This document shows positions 24,285-31,894 of a DNA stretch of 52,109 nucleotides, piece after piece. The notes under the pieces are model-generated. The model was not told the DNA's origin, did not search any database, and worked only from the letters and a program-made list of their open reading frames with translations. The DNA is from CAYUEN01 sp964443745 (GTDB taxonomy: Bacteria; Campylobacterota; Campylobacteria; Campylobacterales; QNZT01). The translations under genes were made by a program, and so were the position numbers. The stretch lies in contig CAYUEN010000011.1 of the NCBI GenBank assembly GCA_964443745.1, positions 1 through 52,109 of the forward strand, written 5' to 3'. The first letter of the stretch is position 1; each line of letters starts with the position of its first letter.

Positions 24285-25558
24285 TCACTCCCGACGTATT
24301 GCGGCCTGAATTTCACGTAGACGAAATATCCCTTGGTAATCACGATGAAAAAATCGATGAAGATCAAAATCCAGATCAATCCCATCGCACCTCCTCCCAG
24401 ATAGAGCACGAGAGGTGCGAGAAGAAGATTGAGGGCACCTGCGATCATGACGATAGCGTTGAGCATTTTGGTCTCTCCCAGTGTCACCAGCATATTGGTA
24501 AATTGCGATCCGTAGAGATATCCTATCAATACGACCGAAGCCAGCTGCAGCATCTTCACCACTTCGGGCTCGGGCGGATGACCGATGATGATCCGAAGAA
24601 TCTCCTGTGCGAAATAGATCGTTCCTAACGTAACCGGCAGCATCGAGAGAAAAATCAGAAGCGAAAGTTGCATGTTTCTTTTGAAAAAGCGCTCTTTGGA
24701 GTTTCGATAGAGTTTCGCAAGATAAGGATAGACAGCGCGCGTGACGGGTTCCAAAACGTTCCCCATCGCATGGATGATCTTCTCGACGATCGCATAATAC
24801 CCCACGACGGCGTTGGGAGCGAAAAAGCCCAGAATGATGATATTGGCCGAACTGTAGAGTTCCACGGCGATTCTGGAGGTGAAGATATACCAGCCGTCCG
24901 CCAGATAGTGCCGCAAAGTTTTGTAGGAGAGTTTCGAAAAGAAGACGCCATAACGCCGTTTGGCCAGAAAAAAAGCCCAAAGCCCGGCCACCATCGTACC
25001 GATCCCGTTGAACCAAAGTACCAGATCGATATCCTCTTTCCCTTTGACGAACAGCAATATCATGACGATGAAAAAGAGTTTGGAAAAGGCGTTCATGATG
25101 GTGATGTAGCGCATCTCTTCGATTCCCTGAAAAAACCATACTGGAAAAAGCACCTGCCCTATCACGATCAAATAGGCGATGAAAAAAAGGTTTGAGACGC
25201 AGGAAAATTTCTCCACGGTGAGCGTCAAAAAGGCGATAACGACCATATAGGCGACTGCGAGGATCGCCTTGATCGTCAATACCGCACTGAAAATTTCGTT
25301 CAGTTTTTCGGGTTCGTCTCGATGCATCGAGACCAGTTTCGTCGCGGAAAGATCGAAACCGTAATCGGTCACCATCACCCCATAGAGCGTCACCGCCATC
25401 ACGAAAGAGAGCAGACCGAACTGGTCGATCCCCATCACCCGCACCAGATAGGGAATCGTGATCAGAGGCACCAGATAGTTGATTCCCTGCAATAAGACCA
25501 GCGAGACGAAGTTGTATCCCAGCCGCTGCAGCGTGGAGAAGGTGGCGCTTTGTGACAA
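24236..25558 (-). CDS. Wzx-like oligosaccharide flippase
   Basis: Inner-membrane MATE/MOP-superfamily protein that flips undecaprenyl-linked repeat units to the periplasmic face. About 440 residues with some twelve membrane helices. The N-terminal segment NYLVPLITIPYLVRVMGIDQFGLLSF is the hallmark of the polysaccharide_synt family, and the internal ILGFFAPNAVVGYYAIVEKI segment matches its mid-protein repeat. Start chosen at the TTG at 25558 because AAGGAG lies five bases upstream; the ATG-equivalent upstream at 25597 has no site. The C-terminal tail of about 16 residues is read from DNA that is antisense to the secreted barrel gene. It follows kdsA by 47 bases and may share its promoter. Confidence 0.88.
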   Translation of the reverse strand: MSQSATFSTLQRLGYNFVSLVLLQGINYLVPLITIPYLVRVMGIDQFGLLSFVMAVTLYGVMVTDYGFDLSATKLVSMHRDEPEKLNEIFSAVLTIKAILAVAYMVVIAFLTLTVEKFSCVSNLFFIAYLIVIGQVLFPVWFFQGIEEMRYITIMNAFSKLFFIVMILLFVKGKEDIDLVLWFNGIGTMVAGLWAFFLAKRRYGVFFSKLSYKTLRHYLADGWYIFTSRIAVELYSSANIIILGFFAPNAVVGYYAIVEKIIHAMGNVLEPVTRAVYPYLAKLYRNSKERFFKRNMQLSLLIFLSMLPVTLGTIYFAQEILRIIIGHPPEPEVVKMLQLASVVLIGYLYGSQFTNMLVTLGETKMLNAIVMIAGALNLLLAPLVLYLGGGAMGLIWILIFIDFFIVITKGYFVYVKFRPQYVGSDHRSESSGLRHSGSNG

Positions 25559-25605
25559 GGGGGCTCCTTGGACTCTTTTGCCTCTATATCGACACAAAAA
25601 GAGAT

Positions 25606-26409
25606 TTAATCCACCCCCAGCGCCTCCCGTATTCTGAAGATATCTTCGACCGTCTTTTCGAGGGCATCCGGAGTCAACATGTTGGGTCCATCGCTAAGTG
25701 CCAGACCCGGGTCGAAGTGGGTCTCGAAAAAGAAGCCGTCCACTCCCACGGCGGCGGCGGCACGGGCCAAAGGGGCGACGTATTCACGTTTGCCGCCGCT
25801 TTTACCACCCTCGCCTCCCGGCATCTGCACCGCATGTGTGGCGTCGAAAATCACCGGTGCGAACTCCCGCATAATCAACAGGCTTCGCATATCCACGACG
25901 AGATTTCCGTAACCGAAACTGCTCCCTCTCTCCGTCAGCCACAGACCCGCTTCGCGGCTCTTTTCGTAACGCGCCTCTTTCACACCGCGCGTTTGCAACA
26001 CCTTCAGCGCCGAATAGGCCATATCCGCAGGGTTCATAAATTGCCCTTTTTTGATGTTGACGATACATTCGCTTTGGGCCGCCGCAACGAGCAAATCGGT
26101 CTGACGACACAAAAACGCCGGTATCTGCAACACGTCCACATAGTTTTTCGCCTCTTCCACCTGCCACGTCTCGTGTACGTCCGTCAGCAACTTGAATCCG
26201 AACTCCTTCCGGATCTCTTCGAGCATCCTGAGTCCCTCATGCAACCCCGGTCCTCTGAAACTCTCCAGCGATGTGCGATTGGCTTTGTCGAAACTCGCCT
26301 TGAAATAAAAATCGATTCGGCTGTCTTCATGGTAGGAGACGAGCGCTTTGGCGATGCGCCTGAGATTCTCGCGGCTTTCGATCACGCACGGACCGGCTAT
26401 CAGTATCAT
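25606..26409 (-). CDS. kdsA: 3-deoxy-8-phosphooctulonate synthase (Kdo-8-phosphate synthase)
   Basis: Condenses phosphoenolpyruvate with arabinose 5-phosphate to Kdo-8-P in the cytosol, the first committed step of Kdo for the lipopolysaccharide inner core. The 267 residues show AGPCVIES at the N-terminus, where the Cys (residue 8) marks the metal-dependent class, then FKASFDKANRTS, LTDVHE and GGKSGGKREYVAPLARAAAAVGVDG. Length and class fit Campylobacterota KdsA. Starts with AAGGAG nine bases after the DUF3108 gene. kdsA, the DUF3108 gene, der and aroK in this arrangement is a conserved Campylobacterota neighbourhood. Confidence 0.96.
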   Translation of the reverse strand: MILIAGPCVIESRENLRRIAKALVSYHEDSRIDFYFKASFDKANRTSLESFRGPGLHEGLRMLEEIRKEFGFKLLTDVHETWQVEEAKNYVDVLQIPAFLCRQTDLLVAAAQSECIVNIKKGQFMNPADMAYSALKVLQTRGVKEARYEKSREAGLWLTERGSSFGYGNLVVDMRSLLIMREFAPVIFDATHAVQMPGGEGGKSGGKREYVAPLARAAAAVGVDGFFFETHFDPGLALSDGPNMLTPDALEKTVEDIFRIREALGVD

Positions 26410-26418
26410 GAAACTCCT

Positions 26419-27180
26419 TTATTTTATGTTTAGTCGATCTATATCTCCGACGATATCGCCAAACCAGATCACATCTTTCAAGACCGCCTTGGTACAGATA
26501 CCGTGTTCGTCAAGACGCATCAAAAGCTCCCCTTTTCGGCTCGAGAAGAGCTTCTGATGCAAAATCGCCACGAGTATCCGTCCCTTTGATCCCAAAAGCT
26601 TTCGCAGCGCCTCCCGCTCTTTGGAATCGGGAACGATCAAATCCAAATGTCCGTCTTTGCGATTCGCCCCGACCGCATGGAGAGTGAGCTTTCTAGTTCG
26701 AACATCCGCCGTTCGCTTCAAAATCGCTCCCAGATTGAAATAGAGACTGAGAATGTCGTTTCGCGCATAGTATTCCAGCGGTTCGGTGGTGTCGGTTTTG
26801 GTCTCTCCTTTGATACGGGAGACCACGACTCGCACCTTTTTTTTGCGATGGTCGAAAAAGTAGCGTTTGACTTCACGCTTGTCGCCGCGACTGATCCGCT
26901 TGACAAAAAGGTGCGGAAGCAGCATCCCGTTTTCGTACGAACCGGTACTTTCGTAGATCTCTCTGCGGTTGCGGCTCAAGAATTTCGCGATCCCCCGCGC
27001 TTGCGCCTCCAGACGGATTTTGTACGTCCCCTCTCCCAGCTCGATCCGCGCAGAAGCGACACCGATCTCTCCTACCAGACCGAACCGGATGCGATAGGTG
27101 GCGTTGGCTTCATGAAAATCGAGTCCGAAAAGGGGAAGAAAAAGAAAAAGCATCAAAAGCAGCGGACGTATCGGTTTCAT
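26419..27180 (-). CDS. DUF3108 domain-containing exported protein
   Basis: A 253-residue protein with a clear signal peptide (MKPIRPLLLMLFLFLPLFGL) and a beta-rich mature part, predicted periplasmic. The body (YRIRFGLVGEIGVASARI, EIYESTGSYENGMLLPHLF, EYYARNDILSLYFNL) matches DUF3108. Family function is unestablished; a cell-envelope role is plausible. It is the first gene of the run with kdsA. A TATAAA box on the minus strand (27205–27200) lies about 20 bases upstream of the ATG and is the likely −10; the ribosome binding site is poor. Confidence 0.82.
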   Translation of the reverse strand: MKPIRPLLLMLFLFLPLFGLDFHEANATYRIRFGLVGEIGVASARIELGEGTYKIRLEAQARGIAKFLSRNRREIYESTGSYENGMLLPHLFVKRISRGDKREVKRYFFDHRKKKVRVVVSRIKGETKTDTTEPLEYYARNDILSLYFNLGAILKRTADVRTRKLTLHAVGANRKDGHLDLIVPDSKEREALRKLLGSKGRILVAILHQKLFSSRKGELLMRLDEHGICTKAVLKDVIWFGDIVGDIDRLNIK

Positions 27181-27283
27181 CTATTTTGTCTTCATCGTTT
27201 TTATACATGTTATCTTTTCTTAATTAAAAAGAGTTTAACGCATGAAGTGGTATAGTATCTTTTATTTTATGCAAAGAGAATCA
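27181..27283. promoter_or_regulatory. Divergent promoter region between DUF3108 gene and der
   Basis: AT-rich stretch of about 100 bases. TATAAA on the minus strand at 27205–27200 faces the DUF3108 gene and TATAGT at 27251–27256 faces der. T- and A-rich tracts upstream of each box take the place of −35 elements. Confidence 0.45.
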
Positions 27284-28660
27284 ATGAAGAAAATCGCACT
27301 TCTTGGCAAACCCAACGTGGGCAAAAGCTCCCTTTTCAACCGCATCGCCAGAAAATTGAACGCCATTACCTCCGATGTAAGCGGCACCACCAGAGACATC
27401 AAACGAAGCGAAGTGACGATCGCGGACAAATCCGCTATATTGATCGATACCGGCGGATTGGACGACTCAAACGAACTCTTCCAGACCATACGCCGCAAAT
27501 CCCTCGAAGCGGCACAGGAAGCCGACATTATTCTTTATATGGTGGACGGTAAAAAGCTTCCCGACGAAGAAGATAAAAAACTCTTCTACCGACTGCAGAA
27601 ACTGGGTAAACCGATCGCGCTTGTCGTCAACAAAATCGACAACGACAGACAACAGGAGGAGATAGGATGGGAGTTCGTCTCCTTTGGAGCCCAAAACCTC
27701 TTTTTTCTTTCGGTCTCACACAACAGAGGAACCCGAAAACTGATCGACTGGCTCGGTCGGCAACTCCCCGAGGAGGAGTCACAGCCGCATCTGAGCGAAG
27801 ATGAAACACTCTCTTTGGAAGAGTTGCTGCAAGAGCCGACGGAGATTGAGGAGGAGAGCAAAGAGATCAAGGTCGCGATCCTCGGACGCGTCAACGTCGG
27901 AAAAAGCTCTCTGCTCAACGCACTGGTGGGGGAGGAACGCGCCGTCGTGAGTCCGGTGGCGGGTACGACGATCGATCCGGTCGACGAATTTATCGTCTAC
28001 AAAGAGAAGATCCTCACTTTCGTCGATACGGCGGGTCTTAGACGCCGAGGTCGCATAGAGGGAATCGAACGCCATGCACTCCACCGCACCCAAAAGATGT
28101 TGGAAAACGCCGACATCGCCCTGCTGGTACTGGATGCGAGCGAAGAGTTCAAAGAGTTGGACGAAAAGATCGCCCATCTGGTAGATAAATTCAAACTCGG
28201 ATGCATCATCGTCCTGAACAAGTGGGATCGCGCCAAATACGACTACGAAACGAGCACCAAAATGGTCAGAGAGCGGTTTCGTTTTCTCTCCTACGCTCCG
28301 ATCATCACCGTCTCCGCACTCAGCCACAAACGTATCCACAAACTGAGCGATCTGATTTTGAGGGTCTATCGCAACTACACGAAACGGATTCCCACGGCCA
28401 AACTCAACGAAGTGATTCGATTCGCCGCATCCAGACATCACCTCCCTTCCGATCGGAGCAAACTGGTGAAAATCTACTACGCGACGCAGTTTGATACCAA
28501 ACCTCCCCAAATCGCGCTCTTCATGAATCGTCCCCAGGCGCTTCATTTCAGTTACAAACGCTATCTGATCAACCAGATCCGCGGACATTTCGATTTCGAG
28601 GGGGTGCCGATCCTGATCGAAGCGCGGGGAAGAAAAAGTGAAGAGGAGGAGAAAGAGTGA
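27284..28660 (+). CDS. der: Ribosome biogenesis GTPase Der (EngA)
   Basis: Essential double GTPase for 50S subunit assembly. The 458 residues have two G domains, each with a P-loop (GKPNVGKSS near residue 8 and GRVNVGKSS near 203), DTAG/DTGG switch motifs and NKxD (NKID and NKWD), followed by a KH-like C-terminal domain. The in-frame codons upstream (27242, 27269) lack support; the ATG at 27284 precedes MKKIALLGKPNVGK, the usual N-terminus, and has an AGAGA site. Its TGA overlaps the aroK ATG (TGATG). Confidence 0.97.
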   Translation: MKKIALLGKPNVGKSSLFNRIARKLNAITSDVSGTTRDIKRSEVTIADKSAILIDTGGLDDSNELFQTIRRKSLEAAQEADIILYMVDGKKLPDEEDKKLFYRLQKLGKPIALVVNKIDNDRQQEEIGWEFVSFGAQNLFFLSVSHNRGTRKLIDWLGRQLPEEESQPHLSEDETLSLEELLQEPTEIEEESKEIKVAILGRVNVGKSSLLNALVGEERAVVSPVAGTTIDPVDEFIVYKEKILTFVDTAGLRRRGRIEGIERHALHRTQKMLENADIALLVLDASEEFKELDEKIAHLVDKFKLGCIIVLNKWDRAKYDYETSTKMVRERFRFLSYAPIITVSALSHKRIHKLSDLILRVYRNYTKRIPTAKLNEVIRFAASRHHLPSDRSKLVKIYYATQFDTKPPQIALFMNRPQALHFSYKRYLINQIRGHFDFEGVPILIEARGRKSEEEEKE

Positions 28661-29169
28661 TGAAAAACGTCGTATTGATCGGCTTTATGGGTGTGGGTAA
28701 AGGTACGATCGCCAGAGCGCTGGCCAAAGAGAGCGATCTTTACGCGATCGATACCGACGATCTGATCGAATCCCTCGAAAATCGTAAAATCCGAGAGATT
28801 TTCGAAACGGAGGGGGAACCCTATTTTAGAAAACTGGAGCAAAAGACCGCCGATTGGCTGGCTCGAAGCGTCCAGAACGCGATCATCTCCACGGGAGGGG
28901 GGTTCTATAAAGTGAAAAATATCAAAGAGATCGGTACCGTGTTGTTGCTGCACGCCTCTTTCGAGGCGATCTACGACCGTATTCTCTCCCACCCAAACGC
29001 CAAAAAGAAGCTGGCCAAACGCCCTCTCTTCCAATCTCCCCAAAAAGCCAAAGCGCTCTACGAGGAGCGCGAAAAGGCTTACAGAGAAATCGCCGACCGC
29101 ATCATCGACGTGGAGGGGAAATCTCCGAAGAAGATCGCCAAAGAGATAAAAAAGCTTCTATTTCGCTGA
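28660..29169 (+). CDS. aroK: Shikimate kinase
   Basis: Phosphorylates shikimate in the aromatic amino acid pathway. The 169 residues begin MKNVVLIGFMGVGKGTIARAL, a P-loop in which GKG replaces the commoner GKS/GKT, followed by DTDDLIE (shikimate/metal site), FETEGEPYFRKLE and ISTGGGFY. The lid region KRPLFQSP is present. Its ATG overlaps the der stop, with a GGAGGAG site inside the end of der. The last 68 bases are antisense to the end of the YqiA-like gene, the second-largest 3' overlap in the window. Confidence 0.95.
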   Translation: MKNVVLIGFMGVGKGTIARALAKESDLYAIDTDDLIESLENRKIREIFETEGEPYFRKLEQKTADWLARSVQNAIISTGGGFYKVKNIKEIGTVLLLHASFEAIYDRILSHPNAKKKLAKRPLFQSPQKAKALYEEREKAYREIADRIIDVEGKSPKKIAKEIKKLLFR

Positions 29170-29695
29170 AGGTCGCCGCAAAGTCGTCGAATCCGTGCGA
29201 TCCTCCCTCCTGTACCACCGTTTTCGCCCCGCGATAGCGCTCGAGCGCTTCGCGGTAGTCGAGCACCTCGTCCCCCTTTTGCAGCAACAGCAGATATCTC
29301 GAAGGATCTATACGCCTTTTTTCGTACCGCTTGAGCGAGTCGATATGACTTTGCACCCATTCGTAGTCGCTCAAATCGTAGTAGCTGTGGTTGGAACCCA
29401 GATGGGAAGCCAGGGTGCGATAGGGAAATACGGAAGGGTTGACAAGTACCGCCGCCAGATCGAACCGCTCCGCCAGATAGGTCGCATAATAACCTCCGAG
29501 CGAACTCCCCACCAACACGACCTCTCGGTCGCATCTTCGCAACTGCGTCAGGATCTCTTCGAGAGTCGCGACCGCGAGCGCGGGAATGTGGCTCAAAGAG
29601 GGCGCCATCACCTCTTCGTCTCCAAAGTGTCTCTTAAGCTCTCGCGCTTTTTTCGAAAAACCGCTGCTTCCGAAACCGTGGATATAAAGCAGCAT
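29102..29695 (-). CDS. YqiA/YcfP-like alpha/beta-hydrolase (esterase)
   Basis: Small cytosolic alpha/beta-hydrolase, 197 residues. LLYIHGFGSSGFSKKA is the oxyanion loop, VGSSLGGYYATYLAERF holds the nucleophile Ser, GDEVLDY the Asp and GGSHGFDDF the His, the full catalytic triad of the YqiA family. YqiA enzymes hydrolyse short acyl esters in vitro; the natural substrate is unknown. The ATG at 29695 shares a base with the stop of mqnE (TGATG), with two GTG codons just upstream as alternatives. Co-transcribed with mqnE; convergent with and overlapping aroK. Confidence 0.87.
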   Translation of the reverse strand: MLLYIHGFGSSGFSKKARELKRHFGDEEVMAPSLSHIPALAVATLEEILTQLRRCDREVVLVGSSLGGYYATYLAERFDLAAVLVNPSVFPYRTLASHLGSNHSYYDLSDYEWVQSHIDSLKRYEKRRIDPSRYLLLLQKGDEVLDYREALERYRGAKTVVQEGGSHGFDDFAATFSEIEAFLSLWRSSSEISPPRR

Positions 29696-30756
29696 CACCA
29701 CACTTTGAGTTCCCGATAGAGGCTGTCGCGCTCGACGGGAACAAACCCGCTGTTTTTGATTAGCGCCACGAACGTCTCCAACGCCATTCCTTGCGCGCTT
29801 TTCGCACCCGCTGCGGCGTTGATCGACTCTTTTTCGATCGTGCCGTCCAGATCGTCCGCTCCGAAATGCTGCGCGATCAGCGCGAGATTGATCGTGGAGG
29901 TGACCCAGTAGGCTTTGAGATGGGGGATATTGTCCAACACGATCCGACTGATCGCCATCGTTTTGAGAATCTCCTGGGAGCTGGGAAAGCGCGTGACGTT
30001 GAGATAGTTGTTCTCTTTCTGATATACCAGCGGAATAAAGGCGTTGAATCCGCCCGTTTCATCTTGGAGTTTTCGTAGCCTCAACATATGATCGATCCGG
30101 TGCCGCCGCTCTTCGATGTGACCGAAAAGCATCGTCGCGTTGGATTTTCGCCCCCTTTCGTGCCATTTGCGATGAATCGCAAGCCACCGATCGCTCTCCA
30201 CTTTTCCTTTGCAGATTCGCCTTCTGATCGCTTCGTCGAAAATCTCCGCGCCTCCTCCCGGCATCGAATCGACACCGTTTTCGATCATAAGATCCAGAAT
30301 CTCATCGTGACTTTTCCGATGATGTTCGGCGAGAAAATTGATCTCCGCCGCCGTCAGCGCCTTGATATGGAGGGTCGGAAAACGCGATTTGATTTTGGAG
30401 AAGATTCCCAGATACCACTCCAGAGTGACTTCGGGATTGTGGGCCGAAACGATATGGACCTCTTTGGCTCCCCTCTTCACAGAAGTTTCGACGATATCGA
30501 GAATCTCTTCATGTGACATCGTATAGGGATTCGGATTTTTCCTGTTGGCGGAAAAAGCGCAAAATTTACAGATATCCTTGCAGACGTTCGTGGGGTTGAT
30601 ATGGCGGTTGATATTGAAAAAACTCTTTCTGTCGTAACGCTTCTTCCGTAACGAATCGGCGAGTTCGCCCAGTGTGAAGAGATCGACCTCATAAAGAGAG
30701 AGCGCCTCTTCCAATCCGATACGCTCCCCCCTCTTTACCTTTTCGATGACATCCAT
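29695..30756 (-). CDS. mqnE: Aminofutalosine synthase MqnE
   Basis: Radical SAM enzyme of the futalosine menaquinone pathway that joins 3-[(1-carboxyvinyl)oxy]benzoate to SAM-derived adenosine. The 353 residues have the CX3CX2C cluster site (Cys59, Cys63, Cys66), GGGAEIFDEAIRRRICKGKV, KSNATMLFGHIE and DETGGFNAFIPL, which separate MqnE from the related MqnC. Menaquinone via futalosine is the rule in Campylobacterota, which respire with it. The gene order der–aroK next to mqnE is conserved in the group. Coupled to the downstream esterase by a TGATG overlap. Confidence 0.93.
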   Translation of the reverse strand: MDVIEKVKRGERIGLEEALSLYEVDLFTLGELADSLRKKRYDRKSFFNINRHINPTNVCKDICKFCAFSANRKNPNPYTMSHEEILDIVETSVKRGAKEVHIVSAHNPEVTLEWYLGIFSKIKSRFPTLHIKALTAAEINFLAEHHRKSHDEILDLMIENGVDSMPGGGAEIFDEAIRRRICKGKVESDRWLAIHRKWHERGRKSNATMLFGHIEERRHRIDHMLRLRKLQDETGGFNAFIPLVYQKENNYLNVTRFPSSQEILKTMAISRIVLDNIPHLKAYWVTSTINLALIAQHFGADDLDGTIEKESINAAAGAKSAQGMALETFVALIKNSGFVPVERDSLYRELKVW

Positions 30757-30803
30757 ACTGCTCTCTTTTTGGTGCCATTATAGCGAAAGCAGATTAATCG
30801 GGT

Positions 30804-31745
30804 TCACTCGATCGTCGTAATAAACGCGTCCCTTCTGATTCTTCTGATCTTCCTAAGCGCTCTGGCGGCACTTTGGCGATTCGCATACGGACCCGCGAGC
30901 ACTTTCGTCAATCCTCTGTCGGCTTTGAGCGTGAAAGGTATATGGGCGCGTCGTAGCCGCTTGACGATGGGATCGGCCGAATACTTCTGCAGGGCGATCA
31001 CCTGTACGTAGACTCCTTTGGCGGCTTCGGGAACGACGGGACACTCTTTGACCTTCACCTTTTCAGGAGCGACCGCAGCCACCTTCTCATCTACGACGAG
31101 AGGCTTGGGTTGGGCCACTTTGACCGGCTCTTGCCACTGTCTGGGTTTGCACAATTTGGCCATCTCCACTTCGCTGACAGGTTGTTTGGGTACCACAACT
31201 GCCGTTTTACACCCCTCTTTCAGTGCGCCCAGTTTCACACCCAGACCGATGATTCCCATCAGATCGTCATCCTTGTCTTCGAGTCCATGCACAATGCGCG
31301 CTTCACTCACAAGATCCACTCTCGGATTCACCCGTACCTTCACCCCGACTCCCAAATCGACGAAGCCCTGGGAACTCGCACCGGGAATCTCTCTATGAAT
31401 CTTTTCATAACCACCACCAGCGACGAAATAGGGTTTCCACGCTTTGGCGGAGCTTTTGCCGAAAGGTTGATAGAGTGCATTGATGGTATACCGCTCTTTA
31501 TCGGTCTTACCCGTATCGCTCATCACGTTGTCTTGGCTTGTTTCGAACCCCACCTGCACTCCTCTTTTCTCATCGATAAAGATATCGCCACGAATGCCGT
31601 AATAGACATTGTCATCTTTCACGTTCCCGTCGTCGTCCGATACTTTCTTGCTCAGCGTCGGAGTGATCTCGAACTGGTGTGCATTCAAGAGAGAGACTGC
31701 TCCTCCCATTCCGATAGCCACCAGAACTGTAAACAAATTCTTCAT
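30804..31745 (-). CDS. Outer-membrane beta-barrel protein with C-terminal SPOR domain
   Basis: A 313-residue exported protein. After a signal peptide (MKNLFTVLVAIGMGGAVSLLNA) comes an OmpA-like eight-strand barrel region (about 23–180: alternating strands such as GIRGDIFIDEKRGVQVGFET and FVDLGVGVKVRVNPRVDLVSEA), a Pro/Val/Lys-rich linker with three Cys (about 180–235), and a SPOR domain (about 240–312: GVYVQVIALQKYSADPIVKR, ending DAFITTIE). SPOR binds denuded peptidoglycan glycans, so the protein should tie the outer membrane to the wall, as OmpA's C-terminal domain does by another fold. The ATG at 31745 has AAGGAG. A TATAAT box on the minus strand lies at 31797–31792. Confidence 0.8.
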   Translation of the reverse strand: MKNLFTVLVAIGMGGAVSLLNAHQFEITPTLSKKVSDDDGNVKDDNVYYGIRGDIFIDEKRGVQVGFETSQDNVMSDTGKTDKERYTINALYQPFGKSSAKAWKPYFVAGGGYEKIHREIPGASSQGFVDLGVGVKVRVNPRVDLVSEARIVHGLEDKDDDLMGIIGLGVKLGALKEGCKTAVVVPKQPVSEVEMAKLCKPRQWQEPVKVAQPKPLVVDEKVAAVAPEKVKVKECPVVPEAAKGVYVQVIALQKYSADPIVKRLRRAHIPFTLKADRGLTKVLAGPYANRQSAARALRKIRRIRRDAFITTIE

Positions 31746-31894
31746 TCTTTCTCCTTGAAAATTCAATCATTTGAATATTGTACTGTCGCCAATTATAAGT
31801 TTTTTCCTCTGACAGTCGATTAAATTATCTTAATCAATTACTCGCTATAATCTCTTCTTAAACAATTAAGAGCGATTGAATCCGGAGAACTATT
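31746..31894. promoter_or_regulatory. Divergent promoter region between barrel–SPOR gene and glnD, with two inverted repeats
   Basis: Perfect TATAAT boxes face both ways: minus strand 31797–31792 for the barrel–SPOR gene, plus strand 31846–31851 for glnD. Around the glnD promoter are two dyads: GATTAA-N6-TTAATC at 31818–31835, upstream of the −10, and TCTTAA-ACAA-TTAAGA at 31856–31871, across the expected transcription start. Both look like operator half-site pairs. GGAG at 31882–31885 serves the TTG start of glnD. No regulator can be named. Confidence 0.5.

Noticed and set aside
28660..28740. GKG in the shikimate kinase P-loop as a loss of function
   Set aside because: From recall, the GVGKG form occurs in other Campylobacterota shikimate kinases and the other active-site motifs are intact.
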